Shown here: piece by piece, positions 1 to 5,378 of the stretch
Position numbering within the stretch: the stretch's first letter is position 1
How the letters are laid out: each line of letters begins with the position of its first letter
From: Bacteroidota bacterium
Lineage (GTDB): Bacteria > Bacteroidota > Bacteroidia > UBA8524
Assembly: GCA_003531115.1 (NCBI GenBank)
Contig: DQHT01000071.1
Location: 4,676-10,053, forward strand
Direction of reading: 5' to 3'
DNA length: 5,378 bases
Notes under the pieces: model-generated
Seen by the model: only the letters and a program-made list of their open reading frames with translations
Databases searched by the model: none
What the model was told of the DNA's origin: nothing
Position numbers and translations under genes: made by a program

Positions 1-1640
1 AACATCAGGGAAACGGGAATGTACAGCAGTTGCCTGCTTCCGTCTTTTAACGTGATCCTGATCTCCAGTGGCATTGGAATTGCGCCCTCTCTCTCTAATT
101 CGATATGAAGGGTATTTCCCTCTTTAATGGTGCTCCGTATCGCATAATCAATGGTATTTGTGGTATAGATCCATTGGTCGAAATACCAGTCGAGCTCCAT
201 GCCTGCGTTGAGTTCAAAGATTATTTTCAGATCGGAAGGTTTGGGATGTTTAAATTGCCAGGCCTGGTAAAAGTCGAGCATGGATTTTTTGAAGATACTA
301 TCGCCCACCATATACCGCAATTGCGACAAAAACACAGAACCCTTGTTGTAAGCAGCAATCCCATATGACCTGTTGATGCCATACCAGTCGGCATGGGTGG
401 AAAGGGGCTCTTCTTTATCTGTGCCCGCAATACTCAGATAGCCTGAATAGGCACCATAAAAGGCGCCTTTGGCGTAAGCGGGAAACAGGCGGCTCATCAC
501 CACATCGCTGCTGAATTCGGTAAAGCCTTCATCCATCCAGTAATAATGACTTTCATCAAAGGCCAATACCCCCTGAAACCAGCTATGGTTCATTTCATGA
601 ACAGAAACGCCAACCAGAGAACCCAGATTTCTCCATCCTGTAATTAAGGTGACCATTGGATATTCCATACCTCCGTCGCCGCCTTGAATGTAAGTGTACT
701 GGGGATATGGATAGTGACCAAATTCGGCGTTCATGATAGTCAGGGATTGTTTCATAAAATCACCCAAAGCCGGCCAGGTAAATGAAGTAACGCTGTCGGG
801 CTGATAGATCATATGGAGGATCACTCCGTTATCTGCGGAAGTTTTCAGGTGCACGAAATCCGGGTCAGCGGCCCAGGCAAAGTCATGTACGTTTTCTGCC
901 AGAAAATGCCAGGTTAGCCTGTTTCCTGGTTTACGCTTTACTTTACTTCCCTCCTTCTCATAACCTTTCCCAATCTCTTGCGGATTCTGGAGCACGCCGG
1001 TACCCCCGATGAGGTAGGAAGAATCGATTGTAATAAACACGTTAAAATCACCCCACACTCCGTGAAATTCCCTGCCGATATACGGGTCAGTATGCCATCC
1101 GTCTTCGTCAAACTCACACAATTTCGGGTACCACTGGGTCATCGAAAAACGGATCCCTTCTGCATTGTCCCTTCCGCTTCGTCTTACCTGCAAGGGTACC
1201 TGAGCATGAAAGGCCATCGACAGGCGGGTGCTTTTTCCCGGAGCAAGCGGCTTTTCCAAAAATACTTCGAGTATGGTACCGGTTATTTTATAATTCAGGT
1301 CCTGGCCATCCTGACTTACCTGATGGATATGTTGGTATCCGATCTCCTCATTCGTTAAGTGCAATATCCGGTCACCAATGCGTTTATCTGGATCGGGCAG
1401 ATCCCTGCTTCTGACATCCATTTCAGAATTGGGCTGAAAGGCATTAAAATAAAGATGGTAGTAAACCTTGTTTAAGGTATGTGGGGAATTATTTGTATAG
1501 GTAAGAAGTTGGGTTCCCTTGAAGTGGTTTTTTGCTTCATCGAAGTCAATATGCATTTCATAATCAACATGTTGTTGCCAGTACCGGGCCGACAGATCAG
1601 CCCAAAAAAACAAAAACACGATCCCCATCCAAATTTTCAT
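1..1640 (-). CDS. Secreted M1-family zinc metallopeptidase (aminopeptidase-like), C-terminus cut by the window edge
   Basis: The frame is open from the ATG at 1640 to base 1: 546 complete codons, no stop and no frameshift. Residues 1-18 are a short hydrophobic signal peptide (MKIWMGIVFLFFWADLSA), so export to the periplasm or beyond is likely. The gluzincin zinc site is complete: HEMNH at 348-352 (H348, catalytic E349, H352), then the third ligand E371 after exactly 18 residues, inside WMDEGF. The substrate-recognition motif is GGMEYP (323-328), the usual Bacteroidota counterpart of GAMEN. Y431 in AYNKG matches the transition-state tyrosine of M1 enzymes, and NVHDFAWAADPDF (from 250) is a conserved segment before the catalytic domain. 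The family removes N-terminal residues from peptides, so a nutritional or protein-turnover role is inferred. An in-frame TAG nine codons upstream fixes 1640 as the first ATG; Met5 is a possible alternative. A strong hairpin behind it suggests its own promoter. The missing C-terminus would show whether it has a T9SS tail. The family call is very secure; the substrate is unknown. Confidence 0.95.
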   Translation of the reverse strand, partial: MKIWMGIVFLFFWADLSARYWQQHVDYEMHIDFDEAKNHFKGTQLLTYTNNSPHTLNKVYYHLYFNAFQPNSEMDVRSRDLPDPDKRIGDRILHLTNEEIGYQHIHQVSQDGQDLNYKITGTILEVFLEKPLAPGKSTRLSMAFHAQVPLQVRRSGRDNAEGIRFSMTQWYPKLCEFDEDGWHTDPYIGREFHGVWGDFNVFITIDSSYLIGGTGVLQNPQEIGKGYEKEGSKVKRKPGNRLTWHFLAENVHDFAWAADPDFVHLKTSADNGVILHMIYQPDSVTSFTWPALGDFMKQSLTIMNAEFGHYPYPQYTYIQGGDGGMEYPMVTLITGWRNLGSLVGVSVHEMNHSWFQGVLAFDESHYYWMDEGFTEFSSDVVMSRLFPAYAKGAFYGAYSGYLSIAGTDKEEPLSTHADWYGINRSYGIAAYNKGSVFLSQLRYMVGDSIFKKSMLDFYQAWQFKHPKPSDLKIIFELNAGMELDWYFDQWIYTTNTIDYAIRSTIKEGNTLHIELEREGAIPMPLEIRITLKDGSRQLLYIPVSLM

Positions 1641-1694
1641 CCGTCCAAAATGCTGTTTTTTCGGCTAAGTACCAAAAATGAGCATAAAAACCGT

Positions 1695-1728
1695 TGAAAA
1701 ACAGAAGCCCTCAGGCTCCCGTTTTTCA
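1695..1728 (-). terminator. Hairpin transcription terminator downstream of the 278-aa secreted protein gene
   Basis: Read on the minus strand, TGAAAAACGGGAGCC pairs over 15 positions with GGCTTCTGTTTTTCA around a TGAG loop. Two of the pairs are G-U wobbles. On the plus strand these two become A-C mismatches, so the structure favours minus-strand RNA and therefore the gene ending at 1749, 20 bp upstream. The A-run in the left arm and the T-run in the right arm, with a further TTTTT shortly after, fit intrinsic termination. No clean U-tract follows the stem directly, so efficiency is inferred. Confidence 0.8.
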
Positions 1729-1748
1729 TTCCGGTCTAACTTACCAGA

Positions 1749-2585
1749 TTACTCCTCCTTTAGAAACAACTCCCGGGTAATGGTATTCTCTCCCTGAATA
1801 AGTTCAATATAATAAGCGCCTTTGGTCAGATCGCTCAAATCAAATTCCATTGCTAAATCAGGTTTATCAAACTGCTTTACACAATGCCCGTCAATGGCAT
1901 AAATGCGGATCAAATTCAATTCAAGCTCTTTTTCTGCCCGGATATGCAAGGTGGTTTTAACCGGATTCGGATAAAAGGTAAACACCTTTTCTTCAAGCTC
2001 CATATGCCGGATCCCCACGCCGAATTTCTGACCGGCCTTAATCGGTGTATTCACTGTATTCTGATACGCCAGCTCCTTCAAAACAAAGGTCATGCTTGCA
2101 TCTCCCGAAAAGTCGATCTTCATCCATCCATAGTTGTAAGAAGTGCCTGTTTTTATCCGAAAACCAATGTATTTGTCGCCCATTCCCCGGAAATTTGAAT
2201 TGTAGCTGTCCCCGATCTGTGGATAATAAAAGGCATAACTCGCTGTGGAACCTATGTTCTGATTCAGATCAAGCGGTAAAATGTAATAATCACCAACCGG
2301 ACTTTTCGGCAGGTTGGAATTATACAAAAACTCCACTTTGGGATTGAGGGTATCTGTTGGACGGATGGCCACATTCCAGAAACCGAATGCCGGATAATTA
2401 TTATAAACGAGGGTAGCATCAACTGATGTATCATCATCAAGATAAAGTGGCATTTTCCCGAGCGATTCAGCCGGCATTTGTAAGGTCGGATCCGGATTCA
2501 GATCCCGGTAAACAATTTGTGCCTGGACCGTCTGAAAAAACGGCGACAACAAAAGAATAAGACTTGAAAGTTTAAGTGTTCTCAT
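1749..2585 (-). CDS. Secreted protein of unknown function with T9SS type A C-terminal sorting domain
   Basis: This is a complete 278-residue protein. Residues 1-22 form a Sec signal peptide with a leucine-rich core, ending VQA before Q23. Residues about 23-190 form an apparently beta-rich domain that I cannot name. Its latter part contains GDKYIGFRIK (136-145), GWMKIDF (153-159) and an AYQNTVNTPIKAG segment (173-185). This YIGFR...GWMK...AY...PI.AG pattern recurs in exported Bacteroidota proteins and resembles the folded domain ahead of other sorting tails. Residues 202-278 are the T9SS type A sorting domain: FYPNP at 204-208, a central IYAIDG strand and a KGAYYIEL strand near the end. The protein should pass the inner membrane by Sec and the outer membrane by T9SS, ending on the surface or released. 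An in-frame TAG two codons upstream fixes the start. It lies 57 bp after the kelch gene with no terminator between, so the two are probably co-transcribed, and a strong hairpin follows. No catalytic motif is visible. Export and sorting are well supported; function is unknown. Confidence 0.92.
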   Translation of the reverse strand: MRTLKLSSLILLLSPFFQTVQAQIVYRDLNPDPTLQMPAESLGKMPLYLDDDTSVDATLVYNNYPAFGFWNVAIRPTDTLNPKVEFLYNSNLPKSPVGDYYILPLDLNQNIGSTASYAFYYPQIGDSYNSNFRGMGDKYIGFRIKTGTSYNYGWMKIDFSGDASMTFVLKELAYQNTVNTPIKAGQKFGVGIRHMELEEKVFTFYPNPVKTTLHIRAEKELELNLIRIYAIDGHCVKQFDKPDLAMEFDLSDLTKGAYYIELIQGENTITRELFLKEE

Positions 2586-2642
2586 ACGCTAATTATTAAG
2601 GTTTATTTATGTGTTACATCTCAAAATTGGTTTGGTGAAATT

Positions 2643-3845
2643 TTATTGGGTTAGGATTAATTTCTCTCTGCGTATCCCTTTATCGGTTTCCATATTCAGG
2701 AAGTAAACACCGGGCAATACCCCGGCGGTATTGAGCTCCCGATGTTCGCCTTCCCAACTATTCAGGGTTTGTCCTTTCATGTCGCATAGAGTTATTTTAT
2801 GGATGATTACCCCTTCACTTTCGATATTGACCAATGCTCTGGCCGGATTGGGGTATATCCTCAGTTTATCGATCAGTTCGTTTTCTTTAAACCCGTTAGG
2901 GCCGGAAAACGACCGCTTAAAAAATTTTTTTGAATAGCTGAACTCGGGAAATTTCACACCCAATCCATAATACACAGTATTGCCGATTACAAATCCGGTT
3001 GACCAGGCAGTATGTTCGTCGCTAAGATCGGCATTGGCTAATTTTGTCCAGGAATCCGCTTGCGGGTCGTATTCCCAAAAATCTTGTCTGTTGATGGAAT
3101 ATCCTGACATTCCTCCCCCGATATACCCTTTATCGCCTATGGAAAAACCGATGGCTGTTTGTCTCTTTTCACCGGCGAAGTCTGCTTTTTTCGTCCAGGT
3201 ATTGTTCGTTGGGTTGTATTCCCAGAATTTTTGTATTTCCACTCCTCCCTGATCGCCGGTGCCTACATAGGCCTTTCCATCGATCACAAAGCTTGCGGGA
3301 AAGATCACAGGTCCACCCGGAAATGGCGCTAAGAGGGTCCATTTATCCAAAAGCGGATCGTATTCATAGAGATCATTATGGAGGTACTGGCCATCGAAAC
3401 CACCGCCTATATAACCTTTGTTCCCTATCGAAAACGAAAAGCCTCCATCTCTTGGCCCACCCGGAAAATCAGCTTTTTGCGTCCAGGTGTTTGTGGCCGG
3501 GCTGTATTCCCAAAGCGATTTTTCCAAATCACTGGCGGTTTCATACGATCCGCCTGCAACATATCCTTTGCCATTCACCACAAAGGAAAAAGCCCAGGTC
3601 CTTACAGATCCTGTACTGGGTACATCAGCAAGCTTAGTCCATTGGTTGTTTGTTTCATCATAAGAATAAAAGTCATTGCCTGAAACCAAACCGGCATTTA
3701 CATATGCTTTGCCATTAATGACCATGGAAAAGGCCCCGTCTGTCGCTGAAGGAAAATCAGGACATGCACTCCATTGAGAAAAGGCCGGTGAAATTACAAG
3801 AAGGTAATAAACCAGGAATCCGATAAACTTACGTTGATATGTCAT
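2643..3845 (-). CDS. Secreted kelch-repeat beta-propeller protein with T9SS type A sorting domain
   Basis: This is a complete 400-residue protein. Residues 1-23 are a signal peptide (core LVYYLLVISPAFS, cleavage before Q24). Five full kelch units follow, each with an N/D-G/N-K-[GA]-Y-[VI] strand, glycines, a [FWY]-x-Y-[DSN] strand and a final W-T-x-x strand: about 34-76, 79-128, 130-176, 179-224 and 227-273. The closing tryptophans are W69, W121, W169, W217 and W266. A sixth unit (277-313) lacks that last strand, but residues 24-32 (QWSACPDFP) look just like it, implying a six-bladed ring closed by the N-terminus. Residues 328-400 form the T9SS sorting domain (YPNP at 331-334, PGVYFLNM near 378-385). 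Kelch propellers bind proteins or glycans, and some are enzymes such as sialic acid mutarotase; no galactose-oxidase copper site or other catalytic set was recognised. An in-frame TGA seven codons upstream of the ATG supports the start. It is probably the first gene of an operon with the 278-aa gene. The class is secure; the ligand is unknown. Confidence 0.95.
   Translation of the reverse strand: MTYQRKFIGFLVYYLLVISPAFSQWSACPDFPSATDGAFSMVINGKAYVNAGLVSGNDFYSYDETNNQWTKLADVPSTGSVRTWAFSFVVNGKGYVAGGSYETASDLEKSLWEYSPATNTWTQKADFPGGPRDGGFSFSIGNKGYIGGGFDGQYLHNDLYEYDPLLDKWTLLAPFPGGPVIFPASFVIDGKAYVGTGDQGGVEIQKFWEYNPTNNTWTKKADFAGEKRQTAIGFSIGDKGYIGGGMSGYSINRQDFWEYDPQADSWTKLANADLSDEHTAWSTGFVIGNTVYYGLGVKFPEFSYSKKFFKRSFSGPNGFKENELIDKLRIYPNPARALVNIESEGVIIHKITLCDMKGQTLNSWEGEHRELNTAGVLPGVYFLNMETDKGIRREKLILTQ
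3184..3224. repeat. Internal DNA repeat of the kelch gene, copy A (blade 4 end)
   Basis: Bases 3184-3224 match 3472-3512 at 33 of 41 positions without gaps, counted by eye. The offset is 288 bp, which equals two blades of 48 codons. The best-kept parts are GCTTTTT, CGTCCAGGT and TGTATTCCCA, which encode the last strands of a blade. This is a coding repeat of the propeller and not a mobile repeat. Confidence 0.75.
3472..3512. repeat. Internal DNA repeat of the kelch gene, copy B (blade 2 end)
   Basis: This is the partner of 3184-3224. A shorter shared word, CCACCCGGAAA, occurs just beside it at 3457-3467 and again at 3313-3323, 144 bp away, which is exactly one 48-codon blade. Nucleotide identity kept across blades suggests fairly recent duplication or gene conversion, or a constraint on the FPGGP turn and W-T strand. 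Confidence 0.75.
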
Positions 3846-3920
3846 ACTACTCTGAATTTGTTCTCATTCACTTCTCACGAAATTATTGAGGCCAAATCCT
3901 AAGTTCGGTTAACACTTTCC

Positions 3921-3950
3921 TAAAAACTCTTAAAAATACTTAAATAGCAG
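3921..3950. repeat. Three phased TAAA tracts at exact 10-bp spacing
   Basis: The blocks TAAAAACTCT, TAAAAATACT and TAAATAGCAG begin at 3921, 3931 and 3941. A-tracts repeated once per helical turn are known to bend DNA, and A/T-rich blocks upstream of a promoter can also contact RNA polymerase. The array lies about 45-72 bp upstream of the kinase ATG. The spacing is seen directly; bending or protein binding is inferred. Confidence 0.55.
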
Positions 3951-3980
3951 CCGTTTATGGCGATTTGATAAATACTCCTT

Positions 3981-3988
3981 TAACTTTG
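3981..3988 (+). promoter_or_regulatory. Candidate Bacteroidota -7 promoter box (TAnnTTTG) of the histidine kinase gene
   Basis: TAACTTTG matches the Bacteroidota primary sigma factor -7 consensus TAnnTTTG at every defined position. It ends four bases before the kinase ATG at 3993, so transcription would begin at or next to that codon. The -33 element is unclear: a TTTG at 3964-3967 is too close (13-bp spacer) and nothing good lies near 20 bp. A chance match in AT-rich DNA is possible. Confidence 0.4.
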
Positions 3989-3992
3989 ACTT

Positions 3993-5378
3993 ATGCAAGC
4001 GCAGCATATTAAATGGCTCCTTATTCTCATCGCCCTGAGTGTTGCGGCAGTAACAGCTGCGCAAGTATATTGGATGTACAATGCTTATCAGTTGCAGGTG
4101 ACGAATTTCAGGTCGAACGCATTAAAATCGGTAAAGCAGGCCACCGAAAATATTGAAAATTATTACGGCTGTTTTGAAGCTTTTAACAAAATAGAACTTG
4201 CAGGAGATGAGGAATTGGTCATCCTCCATAAAACTGCTAAGGGTACCGACACGGTGAAACAATATTCACCGTCATTTCATCCCGACTCCCTTTATGCCGG
4301 ACAAACCCGTGCGCCTTTTCCCATGACGGGGGAGATCCTGATCAAGTACCATTATAATCCGCTTGATTCAGGCACGAATTACGCCGAACTCAACCGGCAT
4401 AACGCTGCGAATGAGATTGCCAGAGCCTACGAAGACAGCATTTTTTCGGGGACGCACCCGGTAACCTATTTTATGGGATCTGCATTTTTTACCCACTTTT
4501 TGGATTCCGTTTTAAATGATTATTTAGCCCAAAACGGAATTCAAACTTCCTTTTATTTTGTGCTCGAAAATGAACGCGATGGCAGCCGTATTGCAGGGAA
4601 TATTGATTCCGGATTTTCAGCCAGGGCAGAACCCTTCGAGGCTATACTTTATAACAACAGCTTCTTTTTCGCGCCGCAAAAACTTTCATTATGGTTACCT
4701 GAAAAAGACCTTTACCTCTTTGGTAAAATGAAGGCTGTCTTATTAAGTTCCCTTTTGGTATTGCTCGTGTTGATAGGCGTGGCTTATATGATGGCCAGAA
4801 CCATTCTCAATCAAAAGAAACTCTCGCAGGTGAAAAAGGATTTTATCAATAATATGACACATGAGTTCAAAACGCCTATAGCCAATATTGCGCTGGCCCT
4901 TGACACGATTGAAAATCCTGATATCCTGATGGAAAATGGTAAGCTCTCCAATTACCTGAATATCATTCGCGACGAAAATCAGCGTTTATCCGGAAATGTG
5001 ACCAAGATCCTGGAGATCTCCCAGTTGGAGGAAGGAAAGCTTACATTCCAGAAGGAAGCTGTTCATATTAAAGATATGCTCGAAGAGGTGATTAGTAAAT
5101 TCGAGCTTCAGATTCAAAGTAAAGGCGGACAGATCAATTTCCTGTATGAATCAGAAGCCGCGGGGATGCGGGGGGATAAAATCCATATGAGCAACATGTT
5201 CTATAACCTCATAGAAAATGCGCTCAACTACACACAAAAAGCTCCGCTCATTAACATTCATGTGAAACACTACAATGAAATGACGGAAATTGTGATCGCC
5301 GACAATGGTATTGGTATTTTAGAAGATGAACTGGAGAATATTTTCACTCCTTTCTACCGGGTCACAAACGGAAATGTG
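3993..5378 (+). CDS. Membrane sensor histidine kinase of a two-component system, C-terminus cut by the window edge
   Basis: The frame runs 462 codons from the ATG at 3993 to the window end without a stop. Transmembrane helices lie at about 6-29 and 248-268 and enclose a periplasmic sensor of some 218 residues that matches no domain I can name. The cytoplasmic part has the HisKA H-box MTHEFKTP, with H290 as phosphoacceptor and E291/T294 in the ExxT phosphatase position. The HATPase_c domain follows with the N-box (N409 in LIENALNY), G1 box (D437-N-G-I-G441) and F-box (FTPFYR, 451-456). The G2 lid should come within the next tens of residues, so only the end is missing. The two-helix layout with a long sensor resembles Bacteroidota kinases of the RprX type; its response regulator is expected downstream. 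A TGA overlapping the -7 box, two codons upstream of the ATG, fixes the start, and no Shine-Dalgarno is present. The class is secure; the signal sensed and the targets are unknown. Being divergent from the kelch gene hints at shared control only. Confidence 0.95.
   Translation, partial: MQAQHIKWLLILIALSVAAVTAAQVYWMYNAYQLQVTNFRSNALKSVKQATENIENYYGCFEAFNKIELAGDEELVILHKTAKGTDTVKQYSPSFHPDSLYAGQTRAPFPMTGEILIKYHYNPLDSGTNYAELNRHNAANEIARAYEDSIFSGTHPVTYFMGSAFFTHFLDSVLNDYLAQNGIQTSFYFVLENERDGSRIAGNIDSGFSARAEPFEAILYNNSFFFAPQKLSLWLPEKDLYLFGKMKAVLLSSLLVLLVLIGVAYMMARTILNQKKLSQVKKDFINNMTHEFKTPIANIALALDTIENPDILMENGKLSNYLNIIRDENQRLSGNVTKILEISQLEEGKLTFQKEAVHIKDMLEEVISKFELQIQSKGGQINFLYESEAAGMRGDKIHMSNMFYNLIENALNYTQKAPLINIHVKHYNEMTEIVIADNGIGILEDELENIFTPFYRVTNGNV

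Larger units (their letters stand above)
3846..3992. promoter_or_regulatory. Divergent intergenic region between the kelch gene and the histidine kinase gene
   Basis: This 147-bp AT-rich stretch separates two genes read away from each other, so it must carry the kinase promoter and most likely that of the kelch-led operon. It holds three A/T tracts spaced 10 bp apart (3921-3950), a Bacteroidota-type -7 box beside the kinase start (3981-3988) and a GTTAAC palindrome near 3909. No coding sequence, hairpin terminator or riboswitch-like structure was recognised. For the kelch gene only a poor promoter match was found: TA and TTTG separated by three bases instead of two, at 3893-3901 on the minus strand. 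Confidence 0.7.

Noticed and set aside
978..1358. Plus-strand open frame of 126 codons
   Set aside because: It lies opposite the M1 peptidase gene, whose zinc site and flanking motifs leave no doubt about the coding strand. The predicted product has no recognisable features.
1673..1680. Possible -7 box (CATTTTTG on the minus strand) for the M1 gene
   Set aside because: It misses the first consensus base and has no proper -33 element at a usable spacing. The T-rich surroundings make such near matches common.
1884..2347. Two overlapping plus-strand open frames
   Set aside because: They are antisense to the 278-aa secreted protein, have odd composition and no family resemblance.
2586..2642. 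Internal promoter or terminator between the kelch gene and the 278-aa gene
   Set aside because: No inverted repeat was seen, and the best promoter-like word (CAATTTTG on the minus strand) lacks the first T and a partner element.
3209..3683. Overlapping plus-strand open frames rich in Cys, His, Arg and Pro
   Set aside because: They are antisense to the kelch repeats in two frames, and their apparent internal repeats only mirror those of the kelch gene.
2643..3845. Galactose oxidase or sialic acid mutarotase enzyme assignment for the kelch protein
   Set aside because: Repeat architecture alone does not show enzyme activity, and I could not identify the copper ligands or a catalytic residue set.
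3893..3901. Possible -7 box (TAGGATTTG on the minus strand) for the kelch gene
   Set aside because: Three bases instead of two separate TA from TTTG and no TTG lies at the expected upstream distance, so I did not annotate it as a promoter.

Overview
The window reads as chromosomal DNA of a Bacteroidota bacterium. Three things point there: two secreted proteins end in type IX secretion (T9SS) type A sorting domains with the YPNP signature, starts lack Shine-Dalgarno sequences, and the histidine kinase and M1 peptidase have the look of that phylum's families. The genus cannot be told from the sequence. No RNA genes, insertion sequences, CRISPR arrays or att sites were found.

Layout: bases 1-1640 (minus strand) hold an M1-family zinc metallopeptidase with an N-terminal signal peptide; its C-terminus lies beyond base 1. 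A strong 15-bp hairpin (1695-1728) separates it from 1749-2585 (minus), a 278-residue secreted protein of unknown function with a T9SS sorting domain. Only 57 bp further, at 2643-3845 (minus), lies a 400-residue secreted kelch beta-propeller, also with a T9SS sorting domain. After a 147-bp divergent intergenic region with helically phased A-tracts, a plus-strand membrane sensor histidine kinase starts at 3993 and runs off the end at 5378, after its H, N, G1 and F boxes but before its last ATP-binding motif.

The kelch gene and the 278-aa gene probably form one transcript, read leftward and ending at the hairpin; the M1 gene is then a separate unit in the same direction. Both T9SS cargo proteins should be exported by Sec and moved across the outer membrane. 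The M1 enzyme has a Sec-type signal, and its final location is unknown because its C-terminus is missing. The kinase is divergent from the kelch gene and could share regulatory DNA with it, but nothing in the sequence proves that it controls these genes. Its response regulator is expected beyond the right edge.

I do not see clear evidence of a new defence, mobile or biosynthetic system. The less ordinary points are the uncharacterised two-gene T9SS cargo unit, a kelch propeller that appears to close with its own N-terminal strand, a possible leaderless start for the kinase, and the phased A-tracts in front of it.
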